DNA of 64,000 nt from assembly GCF_011390835.1 (NCBI RefSeq), contig NZ_JAABRQ010000002.1, positions 1 to 64,000 of the forward strand, read 5' to 3'. Of this stretch, positions 7,781 through 18,107 are shown one piece after another. Each line of letters starts with the position of its first letter. Within the stretch, counting starts at the first letter, position 1. The stretch comes from Hydrogenophaga sp. Lineage in GTDB: Bacteria > Pseudomonadota > Gammaproteobacteria > Burkholderiales > Burkholderiaceae_C. The notes under the pieces were generated by a model. The model ran no database searches. It was not told where the DNA came from and saw only the letters and a list, made by a program, of their open reading frames with translations. Both the position numbers and the translations under genes were made by a program.

Positions 7781-10666
7781 ATGAGCGATTCCGCATCCGG
7801 CAACGTCTATGTTGCCTACAAGGGCAACTCGTACCTTTACGGTGGCAATGCGCCATACGTTGAAGAGATGTACGAGAACTACTTGGCCAATCCAGGCAGT
7901 GTGTCCGAATCCTGGCGTTCCTATTTCGACGCGCTGCAGCATGTGCCGGCCGTCGATGGAACCGACGTCCGCGACGTCCCCCACCTTCCTGTCATCAATG
8001 CCTTTGCCGATCGAGCCAAGCAGGGCGGTACCCGCGTGGTCATCGCCGCCGGCGCCGATTCCGATCTGGGCCGCAAACGCGTCGCTGTCCAGCAGCTGAT
8101 CGCCGCCTACCGCAACGTGGGTGCCCGCTGGGCCGATCTCGACCCCCTCAAGCGCGACGAGCGCGACAACATCCCCGAGCTGGAGCCGTCGTTTTACGGT
8201 TTCACCGATGCCGATTTCGAGACGGTGTTCAACACCAGCAACACCTTCTTCGGCAAAGAGGTGATGTCCTTGCGCGACCTGCTCAATGCGCTGCGCGAGA
8301 CCTATTGCCGCACCGTGGGCCCGGAATACATGTACGCCTCTGACCAGCGCGAAAAGCGCTGGTGGCAGGAGCAGCTGGAGAGCAAGCGCAGCAAGCCGGT
8401 ATACGACGCCGAAAAGAAAAAAGAGATCCTGAAGCAGCTCACGGCTGCAGAGGGTCTGGAGCGCTACCTGCACACCAAGTACGTGGGTCAGAAGCGTTTC
8501 TCTCTTGAAGGCGGTGAGAGTTTCATCGCCTGTATGCACGAACTGGTACAGCTTTCAGGTTCGCGCGGCGTGCAGGAAGTGGTGATCGGCATGGCGCACC
8601 GCGGTCGCCTGAACGTGCTGGTCAACACGCTGGGCAAGACCCCAGCCGGCCTGTTTGCCGAGTTTGACCACACCGCCGTGGAAGACCTGCCGGCTGGCGA
8701 CGTGAAGTACCACCAGGGCTTCAGCTCGGACATCGCCACGCCGGGCGGCCCGGTGCACCTGACGCTGGCGTTCAACCCGTCCCACCTGGAAATCGTCAAC
8801 CCGGTGGTCGAGGGCTCGGTGCGCTCGCGCCAGGAGCGGCGCAAGGACACCGACGGCGACAGCGTCCTGCCCATCCTGGTGCACGGTGACGCGGCTTTCG
8901 CCGGCCAGGGCGTGGTGATGGAGACGCTGGCGCTGTCGCAGACCCGTGGCTACTACACGGGTGGCACGGTGCATGTGGTGATCAACAACCAGATCGGCTT
9001 CACCACCAGCGACCCCCGTGATACGCGTTCCACCCTGTATTGCACCGATGTGGTCAAGATGGTGGAAGCGCCGGTGCTGCACGTCAACGGCGACGATCCC
9101 GAAGCGGTGGTGTTCTGCACCCAGCTCGCCCTCGACTACCGCCAGGAGTTCAACAAGGACGTGGTGATCGACATCATCTGCTTCCGGAAACTGGGTCACA
9201 ACGAGCAGGACACGCCAGCGCTCACGCAGCCGCTGATGTACAAAAAGATCGCTCAGCACCCGGGCACCCGAAAGCTGTACGCCGATCGGCTGTCCGCTCA
9301 AGGCCTGGGCGACACGCTGGGTGAGGACATGGTCAAGGCCTACCGCCTGGCGATGGATGAAGGGCGTCATGCCAAAGAATTCACCATCACCAACGCGCAC
9401 AACAAGTTCGTGGTGGACTGGTCGCCTTACCTCAAGGCCAAATGGACCGACAACAGCGACACCAGCCTGCCCGAGAAGGAATGGAAGCGCATCGCCGAGA
9501 AGATGACGACGATTCCAGGCAATGTCACGCCACACAACCTGGTCAAGAAGGTGTACGACGATCGCGCGGCCATGGGGCGTGGCGAGATCAACGTCGACTG
9601 GGGCATGGGCGAGCACATGGCTTTGGCCACCCTGGTGGCCGCGGGCTACGGAATTCGCCTGTCGGGCGAAGACTGCGGTCGCGGTACCTTTACCCACCGC
9701 CATGCGGTGATCCACGATCAGAGCCGGGAAAAGTGGGACAGCGGAACCTACATACCGTTGCAGAACATCAGCGCCGATCAAGGCCAGTTCACGGTCATCG
9801 ACTCCATTCTGTCCGAAGAGGCAGTGCTGGGCTTCGAGTATGGTTTCGCCAGCAATGATCCGAACACGCTCGTGATCTGGGAAGCCCAGTTCGGTGACTT
9901 CCTCAACGGTGCCCAGGTGGTGGTCGATCAGTTCATCGCCAGCGGCGAAGTGAAGTGGGGCCGCCTGAACGGCATCACGCTGATGCTGCCGCACGGCTAC
10001 GAAGGCCAGGGCCCTGAGCACAGCTCGGCGCGTATCGAGCGCTTCATGCAGCTGGCCGCCGACACCAACATGCAGATCGTGCAGCCGACCTCGGCCAGCC
10101 AGATCTTCCACGTTTTGCGCCGCCAGATGATCCGTCCGCTGCGCAAGCCGTTGATCATCTTCACGCCTAAATCCCTGCTGCGCAACAAGGACGCCACGTC
10201 GCCCCTGTCGGAGTTCACCAAGGGCCAGTTCCAGACCGTGATTCCGGAGCAAAGCGCTGCGGTGGTTAAGAAAGCCGACAAGGTCAAGCGCGTCATTTGC
10301 TGCTCGGGCAAGGTCTACTACGACCTGGTCAAGAAGCGCGAAGAACGTGGCGACGAGGATGTGGCCATTCTGCGCGTCGAGCAGCTGTACCCGTTCCCGC
10401 ACAAGGTCTTCGCCGCAGAGCTCAAGAAATATCCGAACGCGACCGACATCGTGTGGTGCCAGGACGAGCCGCAAAACCAGGGCGCCTGGTTCTTCGTGCA
10501 GCACTACATCCACGAAAACATGCTCGATGGCCAGAAGCTGGGCTACGCCGGTCGCACCGCATCGGCTTCGCCGGCCGTGGGTTATGCGCACCTGCATCAG
10601 GAGCAGCAGAAAACCCTGATCGAGGCAGCCTTCAGCAAGCTCAAGGGCTTCATCCTCACCAAGTAA
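7781..10666 (+). CDS. sucA: 2-oxoglutarate dehydrogenase E1 component
   Basis: 961 aa, normal for the family. It is the thiamine-diphosphate decarboxylase of the 2-oxoglutarate dehydrogenase complex in the TCA cycle. Hallmarks are the N-terminal YVEEMYENYLANPGSV segment, AHRGRLNVLVNTLGK near residue 268, GDAAFAGQGVVMET (thiamine/Mg region) near residue 367 and LGHNEQDTPALTQP near residue 472. GGAAACGGAGG precedes the ATG. It is first in the sucA-sucB-pspC-like-lpdA run. The 291-base gap upstream holds a CACAAT at 7652-7657 that could be a -10 box, and otherwise nothing distinctive. Confidence 0.96.
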   Translation: MSDSASGNVYVAYKGNSYLYGGNAPYVEEMYENYLANPGSVSESWRSYFDALQHVPAVDGTDVRDVPHLPVINAFADRAKQGGTRVVIAAGADSDLGRKRVAVQQLIAAYRNVGARWADLDPLKRDERDNIPELEPSFYGFTDADFETVFNTSNTFFGKEVMSLRDLLNALRETYCRTVGPEYMYASDQREKRWWQEQLESKRSKPVYDAEKKKEILKQLTAAEGLERYLHTKYVGQKRFSLEGGESFIACMHELVQLSGSRGVQEVVIGMAHRGRLNVLVNTLGKTPAGLFAEFDHTAVEDLPAGDVKYHQGFSSDIATPGGPVHLTLAFNPSHLEIVNPVVEGSVRSRQERRKDTDGDSVLPILVHGDAAFAGQGVVMETLALSQTRGYYTGGTVHVVINNQIGFTTSDPRDTRSTLYCTDVVKMVEAPVLHVNGDDPEAVVFCTQLALDYRQEFNKDVVIDIICFRKLGHNEQDTPALTQPLMYKKIAQHPGTRKLYADRLSAQGLGDTLGEDMVKAYRLAMDEGRHAKEFTITNAHNKFVVDWSPYLKAKWTDNSDTSLPEKEWKRIAEKMTTIPGNVTPHNLVKKVYDDRAAMGRGEINVDWGMGEHMALATLVAAGYGIRLSGEDCGRGTFTHRHAVIHDQSREKWDSGTYIPLQNISADQGQFTVIDSILSEEAVLGFEYGFASNDPNTLVIWEAQFGDFLNGAQVVVDQFIASGEVKWGRLNGITLMLPHGYEGQGPEHSSARIERFMQLAADTNMQIVQPTSASQIFHVLRRQMIRPLRKPLIIFTPKSLLRNKDATSPLSEFTKGQFQTVIPEQSAAVVKKADKVKRVICCSGKVYYDLVKKREERGDEDVAILRVEQLYPFPHKVFAAELKKYPNATDIVWCQDEPQNQGAWFFVQHYIHENMLDGQKLGYAGRTASASPAVGYAHLHQEQQKTLIEAAFSKLKGFILTK

Positions 10667-10749
10667 ACCAGCAGGTCCTGCCGGGCAGGGTGCGAAAGCA
10701 TTTGCTCGCCCCCGCCGGACCGGCGCACATCGCACAACCGGGATAAAAA

Positions 10750-12033
<1,284 letters not shown>

Positions 12034-12049
12034 CCGACGAGGCTGCCGC

Positions 12050-12370
12050 ATGTCCCTGGCCGACGAACTCATCAAGCTCGAGCAGCTGCGCGAGCGCGGC
12101 ACGCTGAATGCAGAGGAGTTTGATCGGGCCAAGACCAGCCTGCTCAACTCGGACCCGGTGCCGGTCCTGCCTTCCGATCTGGCCAAGGCGATCAACCGCC
12201 TGCGGCGCAGCCACAGCGACCGCTGGGTCGCCGGTGTGTGCGGTGGTCTCACCGTGGCCACGGGCGTGGAGTCCTGGGTATGGCGGCTGTTGATGGTGGC
12301 GCTGGCGTTTGCGGGTGGTCTGGGTGTGGCGATCTATGCCTTGCTGTGGATTTTTGTGCCGGCTGACTGA
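12050..12370 (+). CDS. small SHOCT-like plus PspC-domain membrane protein
   Basis: 106 aa. The N-terminus (about residues 1-34, DELIKLEQLRERGTLNAEEF) matches the short C-terminal-type SHOCT helix-turn pattern. Residues about 52-106 are a PspC domain: the signature RWVAGVCGGL, then a hydrophobic stretch ending ALLWIFVPAD that should span the inner membrane. PspC proteins sense or stabilise the stressed inner membrane. It starts 16 bases after sucB and 26 bases before lpdA, inside the 2-oxoglutarate dehydrogenase operon, so it is made along with that enzyme. Why is unclear. Confidence 0.85.
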   Translation: MSLADELIKLEQLRERGTLNAEEFDRAKTSLLNSDPVPVLPSDLAKAINRLRRSHSDRWVAGVCGGLTVATGVESWVWRLLMVALAFAGGLGVAIYALLWIFVPAD

Positions 12371-12396
12371 GTCCGGCGTGCAACTGGAATTTGAAT

Positions 12397-13824
12397 ATGT
12401 CCCAATCTTTTGATGTCATCGTGATCGGTGGCGGCCCAGGCGGCTACATCGCCGCCATTCGCGCAGCCCAGCTGGGTTTCCAGGTGGCCTGCATCGACGA
12501 GTGGAAAAATGCCACCGGCGGCCCTGCGCCTGGCGGCACCTGCACCAACGTGGGTTGCATTCCGTCCAAAGCGTTGTTGCAGTCGTCGGAGCACTTTGAC
12601 CAGGCCAACCACCACTTCGCCGATCACGGCATTCAGGTCAAGGACGTGAAGATCGACGTGGCCAAGATGGTGGGTCGCAAGGATGCCGTGGTCAAACAGA
12701 ACAATGACGGCATCCTCTACCTGTTTAAGAAGAACAAGGTGAGCTTTTTTCATGGCCGCGGCTCGTTCGTGAAGGCGGTGGAGTCCGGCTTCGAGATCCA
12801 GGTCAAAGGCGCCAAGGAAGAGGTGATCACCGGGCGCCAAGTGATCGTCGCGACCGGCTCCAACGCCCGTGCCCTGCCGGGCGCAGCGTTCGACGAGGAC
12901 ATGATCCTCTCCAACGACGGTGCTCTGCGCCTGGGTGCTGTGCCCAAGAAGCTGACCCTGATCGGCTCGGGCGTGATCGGTCTGGAAATGGGCTCGGTCT
13001 GGCGCCGCCTGGGCGCTGACGTGACCATCCTCGAAGGTCTGCCGACCTTCCTGGGGGCAGTGGACGAGCAGATCGCCAAGGAGGCCAAGAAGGCCTTCGA
13101 CAAGCAGGGACTGAAGATCGAGCTGGGCGTGAAGGTGGGCGAGGTCAAGGCCACCAAGAAGGGCGTGAGCGTGGCCTACACCGATGCCAAGGGTGAGGCC
13201 AAGAAGCTCGATGGCGACAAGCTCATCGTTTCCATCGGTCGTGTGCCCAACACCATTGGCCTCAACGCGGAGGCCATCGGCTTGAAGCTGGACGAGCGCG
13301 GTGCGATCGAGGTGGACGAGGCGTGTCGCACCAATGTCAAGGGGGTATGGGCCGTGGGTGATGTGGTGCGAGGCCCCATGCTCGCCCACAAGGCCGAGGA
13401 AGAGGGTGTGGCCGTGGCCGAGCGCATCGCTGGACAGCACGGCCACGTGAACTTCAACACCGTACCCTGGGTGATCTACACCAGCCCCGAGATTGCCTGG
13501 GTCGGCGAGACCGAGCAGCAGCTCAAGGCACGCAAAGCCGACTACAAGGCCGGCACCTTCCCCTTCCTGGCCAACGGCCGGGCCCGCGCCCTGGGTGACA
13601 CCACCGGCATGGTGAAGTTTCTGGCCGACGCCAAGACCGACGAGATCCTGGGTGTGCACATCGTGGGCCCGATGGCGTCTGAGCTGATTGCCGAGGCGGT
13701 GGTGGCAATGGAGTTCAAGGCCAGCGCCGAAGACATCGCCCGCATCTGCCACGCGCACCCGTCGCTGTCGGAGGCAACCAAGGAAGCTGCGCTGGCGGTG
13801 GACAAGCGCACGCTGAACTTCTGA
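12397..13824 (+). CDS. lpdA: dihydrolipoyl dehydrogenase (E3)
   Basis: 475 aa. This FAD enzyme reoxidises dihydrolipoamide on SucB and passes electrons to NAD. FAD-binding GGGPGGY is at about residues 10-16. The redox-active disulfide is in GGTCTNVGCIPSKALL, followed by an NAD-binding GSGVIGLEMGS near residue 190. The C-terminal active-site pair is in CHAHPSLSEATKEAAL. The ATG at 12397 gives the standard start MSQSFDVIVIGG; a TTG two codons earlier is less likely. It is the last gene of the suc operon. Confidence 0.96.
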   Translation: MSQSFDVIVIGGGPGGYIAAIRAAQLGFQVACIDEWKNATGGPAPGGTCTNVGCIPSKALLQSSEHFDQANHHFADHGIQVKDVKIDVAKMVGRKDAVVKQNNDGILYLFKKNKVSFFHGRGSFVKAVESGFEIQVKGAKEEVITGRQVIVATGSNARALPGAAFDEDMILSNDGALRLGAVPKKLTLIGSGVIGLEMGSVWRRLGADVTILEGLPTFLGAVDEQIAKEAKKAFDKQGLKIELGVKVGEVKATKKGVSVAYTDAKGEAKKLDGDKLIVSIGRVPNTIGLNAEAIGLKLDERGAIEVDEACRTNVKGVWAVGDVVRGPMLAHKAEEEGVAVAERIAGQHGHVNFNTVPWVIYTSPEIAWVGETEQQLKARKADYKAGTFPFLANGRARALGDTTGMVKFLADAKTDEILGVHIVGPMASELIAEAVVAMEFKASAEDIARICHAHPSLSEATKEAALAVDKRTLNF

Positions 13825-13839
13825 TCCACTCCTGTCTCT

Positions 13840-13920
13840 TGCTCGCTTCGCGCAGCCGCGTCACCCCCTCAAGGGGGCCAACCCTGCAGCCCGGCGAAGC
13901 CGGTTCTGCGGGTTGCGTGG
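13840..13920. repeat. GC-rich palindromic intergenic element (copy A)
   Basis: The gap between lpdA and zapE holds two hairpins. CCCCCT-CA-AGGGGG lies at 13864-13877. GCAG-c-CCGGC-GAA-GCCGG-tt-CTGC lies at 13886-13909. It begins with a GCTCGCTTCGCGCAGCC-like stretch. The design resembles two other gap elements in this window (15100-15175 and 39092-39172). Such REP-like elements are common in Comamonadaceae genomes; here it may also serve as a terminator for the suc operon. Confidence 0.6.
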
Positions 13921-13967
13921 CCAAGGTGCTGCTCGCTCCGGATCCGTCCTCTCCATTCGCTTGATTC

Positions 13968-15065
13968 ATGTCTGTTCGCAGCACCTACGAAGCCGCGCTG
14001 GTTGAGCGTGGCTACACCACCGATCCCGCGCAGCAGCGGGCGATCGATGCGCTTGAGCGCTGTGCGTCCGACTGGACGCATTACAAGCAGCGCCGCTCCA
14101 ATGCGTTGAAGAAGGTGTTCGTCAAGCCCGAGATCCCGCGCGGTGTCTACATGTTTGGCGGGGTGGGGCGGGGTAAGAGTTTTCTGATGGACTGCTTCTA
14201 CAACGCGGTCCCGATCCGGCGCAAGACGAGATTGCATTTCCACGAGTTCATGCGCGAGGTTCACCGCGAACTGCGCGAACTGCAGGGTACGCAGAATCCG
14301 CTGGATGAGCTCGGCCTGCGCATGGCCAAGCGCTACAAGCTGATCTGCTTTGACGAGTTCCATGTGGCCGACGTGACCGACGCCATGATCCTGCATCGCC
14401 TGCTGGATGCGCTGTTCAAAGCCGGCGTGGGCTTCGTCACCACCTCCAACTTCCATCCCGACGGCCTGTATCCCGACGGACTGCACCGCGACCGCATCCT
14501 GCCCGCGATTGAACTGCTCAAGCAGCGGCTGGAGGTGGTGAACGTGGACGATGGTACCGACTACCGCCAACGCTCATTGGCGGTGGTGGACTTCTACCGG
14601 TTTCCGCTGGGACCAGAGACCGATGCCGCTCTGGAGCAAGCGTTTGTGCGCCTGGCCGAAGCAGGCGATGAAAATCCCGTGCTGAGGATCGAGTCACGGC
14701 AAATTCGAGCGGTGCGCCGGGCGGGCGGCGTGATCTGGTTCGACTTTCGCACCTTGTGCGGTGGACCACGCTCACAAAACGACTACCTGGAGATCGCCAG
14801 CCAGTTCCACACCGTGCTGCTGGCCAATGTCCCAAAAATGTCGGTGCATCAGGCGTCCGAAGCGCGTCGCTTCACCTGGCTGGTGGACGTGTTGTACGAC
14901 CGCCGGGTGAAGCTGGTGATCTCGGCCGCGGTGCCGCCCGAGGAGCTCTACACCGAAGGGCCGATGTCGCACGAGTTCCCGCGCACTGTCTCTCGCCTGA
15001 GTGAAATGCAGTCGGCCGAGTTTCTGGCGCTGGAGCGGCGCACGGTGGACACAGGTCTGACCTGA
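13968..15065 (+). CDS. zapE: cell division protein ZapE (AFG1-like ATPase)
   Basis: 365 aa. Members of this family are AAA-type ATPases that act at the division ring in bacteria. The Walker A motif GGVGRGKS is near residue 64 and Walker B LICFDEFHV near residue 128. The conserved TTSNFHPDGLYPDGL block follows near residue 160. The middle and C-terminal helical region (FDFRTLCGGPRSQNDYLEIA) is typical of the family. It is a stand-alone gene; its end faces that of the PP2C gene. Confidence 0.93.
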   Translation: MSVRSTYEAALVERGYTTDPAQQRAIDALERCASDWTHYKQRRSNALKKVFVKPEIPRGVYMFGGVGRGKSFLMDCFYNAVPIRRKTRLHFHEFMREVHRELRELQGTQNPLDELGLRMAKRYKLICFDEFHVADVTDAMILHRLLDALFKAGVGFVTTSNFHPDGLYPDGLHRDRILPAIELLKQRLEVVNVDDGTDYRQRSLAVVDFYRFPLGPETDAALEQAFVRLAEAGDENPVLRIESRQIRAVRRAGGVIWFDFRTLCGGPRSQNDYLEIASQFHTVLLANVPKMSVHQASEARRFTWLVDVLYDRRVKLVISAAVPPEELYTEGPMSHEFPRTVSRLSEMQSAEFLALERRTVDTGLT

Positions 15066-15099
15066 AAGCCGCCGCTGACGGAGCGAGGGGTCATCGGGC

Positions 15100-15175
15100 C
15101 AGCAGGCGTGCCACCCCAAGGCAGGCCCAGCCTCCTCGGGCATAACGAACCCCGCGCAGCGGAGGAGCCTCGAGT
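15100..15175 (-). repeat. GC-rich intergenic element (copy B, minus orientation)
   Basis: This lies in the 150-base gap between the converging zapE and PP2C genes. Read on the minus strand it contains CTCCGCTGCGCGGGG, then CCCGAGGAGGC, then CCTTGGGGTGGCA. The same three blocks in the same order occur at 39092-39172, so these look like diverged copies of one element. Confidence 0.5.
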
Positions 15176-15215
15176 TACATCCGGAGGATGTGGCTCGCAA
15201 TGGGGCTAAGTACGC

Positions 15216-15974
15216 TCAGCTCAGCGGTTCAAGCTTGACGATGGTGAGCGAGAGGTTGTCGCCCATGCCCTTGGCGCGCGCTCGGGCCTTCTGGATCAGG
15301 AACTCGCAGGCTTCGCGCGGCGAGAGCATGCTGATGGTGCTGGCCAGTTCCTCGGGGGTGAAGTAGTGCCAGACGCCGTCGCTGCAGGACATGAGGGCAT
15401 CGCCTGCCGCCAGACGCGGCACCACATGGATATCCACCGGCGGCTCGTTTTCTGTGCCTAGGCAGCCCATGAGGATGTTGGAGTGCGGGTGGTCCATCGC
15501 CTCTTCTTCGCTGATCTCCCCCTGGTTGACCAGGGTCTGCACATACGAGTGGTCCATGGTGCGAAACACCATGCGGCCATTGCGGAAGTGATAGATACGC
15601 GAATCGCCAGCATGCACCCAGTGGCTGTCGCCAGCCGGATTGATCAGAAACGCGGCGATGGTGCTGTGCGGTTCCTGCTCGGCCGAGACGGCGGTGAGCT
15701 TGATCACCAGGTGGGACTCTTCGACGATCTGGCGCAAAAAAGCCGCGGCGTCATCGGTATCCGGGTCATAGCGTTCGAACAGCTGGCGCGCGGTGAGCAT
15801 CACCTGGTCGGAGGCCTTGCGGCCGCCGCTGCGCCCGCCCATGCCATCGGCCACCACCGCGAGCAGGCAGCCCACATGGCGGGGGTGCTGCAACAGGCAG
15901 ACCTGGTCCTGCTGGTAGTCGCGGTCACCTCGGTGGATGCCGGTGGAAGCCTGGATGCGGTAGCCTGTGGACAT
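15216..15974 (-). CDS. PP2C-type serine/threonine protein phosphatase
   Basis: 252 aa, a single PP2C catalytic domain with no membrane segment. Metal-binding motifs are in order: GDRDYQQDQ (residues about 15-23), VVADGMGGRSGG (about 40-51), HAGDSRIYHF (about 120), SCSDGVW (about 195) and MGDNLSLTIV near the end. It would remove phosphate from Ser/Thr in target proteins. No kinase gene is adjacent, and its targets are unknown. It diverges from the DinG-like helicase gene across about 108 bases; that gap has a duplicated GAACAATG at 16003-16020. Confidence 0.9.
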   Translation of the reverse strand: MSTGYRIQASTGIHRGDRDYQQDQVCLLQHPRHVGCLLAVVADGMGGRSGGRKASDQVMLTARQLFERYDPDTDDAAAFLRQIVEESHLVIKLTAVSAEQEPHSTIAAFLINPAGDSHWVHAGDSRIYHFRNGRMVFRTMDHSYVQTLVNQGEISEEEAMDHPHSNILMGCLGTENEPPVDIHVVPRLAAGDALMSCSDGVWHYFTPEELASTISMLSPREACEFLIQKARARAKGMGDNLSLTIVKLEPLS

Positions 15975-16082
15975 GGGATGTATCGGGCCGGTCGGTCAAA
16001 CGTGAACAATGCGAACAATGGTAACCAGTAATGCTCGGGCCGCCGGAGCCCATCAGCCCACTTTCGCACACCTGGGGCCCGC

Positions 16083-18107
16083 TTGAGCCCGCTGTGTGAG
16101 CGCGTGCGCTCGGTGTTCTCGACCGAGGGCGGGCTGGGTGCCGAGATCGGCGACCTGCGCGAGCGCGATGGCCAGCTGGTGATGGCGCTGGCCGTGGGCG
16201 ACACCATCGAGGACGGCTCGGTGCTGGCGGTGGAGGCGGGCACTGGCGTGGGCAAGACCCTGGCCTACCTGGTGCCTCTGTTGCTCAGCGGTCGCAGTGC
16301 GCTGCTGTCGACCGCCACCCAGGCCTTGCAGGAGCAGCTGGCCCTGCGCGACATTCCTCAGGTGAGTCGGGCGCTGGGCCTACTGGTGAAGGTGGCCGTG
16401 CTCAAGGGACGTGGCAGCTACCTCTGTTTGCACCGGCTGGGCATGGCGCGCCAAACCGCGACCAGCATGCGCGCCGACCCGGCGCTGGTGAGCAGACTGG
16501 AGCAGGTGCATCGCTGGTCTCAGCAGACGGCGCGCGGTGACTTGGCCGAGCTGTCCGGGCTGGACGAACGCTCGGCGTTGCGCCCCTGGATCAGCTCCAC
16601 CCGAGACAACTGCCTGGGGGCCGATTGCCCCAGCGCCGGGGATTGCCATGTGAATCGCGCACGCCGCGCCGCCACAGCCGCCGACTGGGTGGTGATCAAC
16701 CACCATGTGTTTGTGGCCGATCGGGCGGAGGCGTCGCTGTCGCCCCACTTGCCGACAGCGTCGGTGGTGGTGTTCGACGAGGCACATTCACTGGCCGGGG
16801 TGGCCCGGGACCTGCTGGCGCCCGCGGTCGGGCAGGGCGACCTGCTGTCGCTGGCACGGGACATCGGCGCGCAGGCGCCGCTCTGGGCGCTCGGCCAGCG
16901 GCCTTGGGCGATGATTGCGCTGGGCCTGGAGCGCGCAGCGCAGGCCATCACGCGCCTGACGCCACCAGGGCAGACTCAGAGCCGCTGGCAGGCGGACGCT
17001 CCCGAGGGCCTGGACGCTCGCGCCTGGGCCGTTGCGGTGAATCAGACGAGCCAGGCCCTCGGTGCTGCGGTACAGGGATTGCGGGCCACGGCAGACGCCG
17101 CGCCCGACATGCGTCGTCTGTTGGCTCGAAGCGAAACCCTGAGCTCGCGCTGGGCGGGACTGACGCGACCCCTGCCACCCGGTGCACCGACCGACGCCGC
17201 GCGCTGGATCGGCTGGACCGGTTCCTGGCGCTTACAGCAGGCGCCGCTGGATGACAGCTTGCTGCGCCAGGCGCTGGGTGCAATGCACGACGAACCGGGG
17301 CGCAGCTGGGTGTTTACCTCGTCCACCCTGTGTCACGAGGCCAGCTTGAGCAGATTCACCCGGCAGCTTGGGCTGAGTGATGCGCCGCGGCTTCGGAGCC
17401 TGAGGGTGGCCAGCCCGTTTGATCATGCGCGCCAGTCGGCCTTGTATGTGCCGTCGGACCTGCCCGAGCCGGGACAGGCCGACCATGCCGACGCTTTGGC
17501 AGAGCATGTGGCCACCTGGGCCACCCGCCTGGGCGGTCGCACCCTGGTGCTGTGCACCAGCCTGAGGGCGGTGGCCCGCATCGCTGCGCGCTTGCGCGAG
17601 CGGCTGGCGTCGACGGGCGGCTGGCAGGTGCTGGCGCAGGGTGAAGCGGCGAAGCGCGACCTGCTGGCTCGCTTCATGCAGGCCGGTGCGGCGGGAGCAG
17701 GCGGGGTGCTGATCGGCTCGACCTCGTTCTGGGAAGGCTTGGATCTGCCGGGCGACTCGCTGCAGCTCTTGGTGATCGACAAGCTGCCGTTTCCCTCCCC
17801 CGAGGATCCGCTGCTCAGCGCACTGGCCAGGCGGCTGCGCGCGGTGGGTCAGAGCGCCTTTGAAACTCACGACCTGCCGATGGCGATCCAGGCCTTGCGA
17901 CAGGGTGTGGGGCGCCTGATCCGGTCGGAAACCGACCGCGGCGTGGTGGTGGTGGGCGACCGGCGCTTGCTGACCCGATCCTACGGGCCAGCTCTGCTGG
18001 CCAGCCTGCCAGCGATGCGATGGCTGGACGGAGAGGCTCAGTTGCTGGCGGCGCTCGACGAGCTGGTGCTCACCAGAGCTTCCACCACGGACCCTCGTTG
18101 CGCTTGA
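16083..18107 (+). CDS. DinG/YoaA-type ATP-dependent DNA helicase
   Basis: 674 aa. This is an XPD-like superfamily 2 helicase. Walker A AGTGVGKTLAYLVPL is near residue 58 and the DEAH box VVVFDEAHSLAGVARD near residue 231. Between them are cysteines expected for a 4Fe-4S cluster (SYLCLHR and CLGADCPSAGDC). Motif VI RQGVGRLIRS lies near residue 615. It acts in repair or removal of damaged and structured DNA. No ATG is usable: the frame opens after a TAA at 16029 and the first plausible start is the TTG at 16083. Its last 38 bases overlap the end of bamD on the opposite strand. Confidence 0.9.
   Translation: MSPLCERVRSVFSTEGGLGAEIGDLRERDGQLVMALAVGDTIEDGSVLAVEAGTGVGKTLAYLVPLLLSGRSALLSTATQALQEQLALRDIPQVSRALGLLVKVAVLKGRGSYLCLHRLGMARQTATSMRADPALVSRLEQVHRWSQQTARGDLAELSGLDERSALRPWISSTRDNCLGADCPSAGDCHVNRARRAATAADWVVINHHVFVADRAEASLSPHLPTASVVVFDEAHSLAGVARDLLAPAVGQGDLLSLARDIGAQAPLWALGQRPWAMIALGLERAAQAITRLTPPGQTQSRWQADAPEGLDARAWAVAVNQTSQALGAAVQGLRATADAAPDMRRLLARSETLSSRWAGLTRPLPPGAPTDAARWIGWTGSWRLQQAPLDDSLLRQALGAMHDEPGRSWVFTSSTLCHEASLSRFTRQLGLSDAPRLRSLRVASPFDHARQSALYVPSDLPEPGQADHADALAEHVATWATRLGGRTLVLCTSLRAVARIAARLRERLASTGGWQVLAQGEAAKRDLLARFMQAGAAGAGGVLIGSTSFWEGLDLPGDSLQLLVIDKLPFPSPEDPLLSALARRLRAVGQSAFETHDLPMAIQALRQGVGRLIRSETDRGVVVVGDRRLLTRSYGPALLASLPAMRWLDGEAQLLAALDELVLTRASTTDPRCA

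Noticed and set aside
16031..16033. ATG at 16031 as start of the DinG-like helicase
   Set aside because: It is in a different frame; the helicase frame is closed by a TAA at 16029-16031 and first offers a TTG at 16083.
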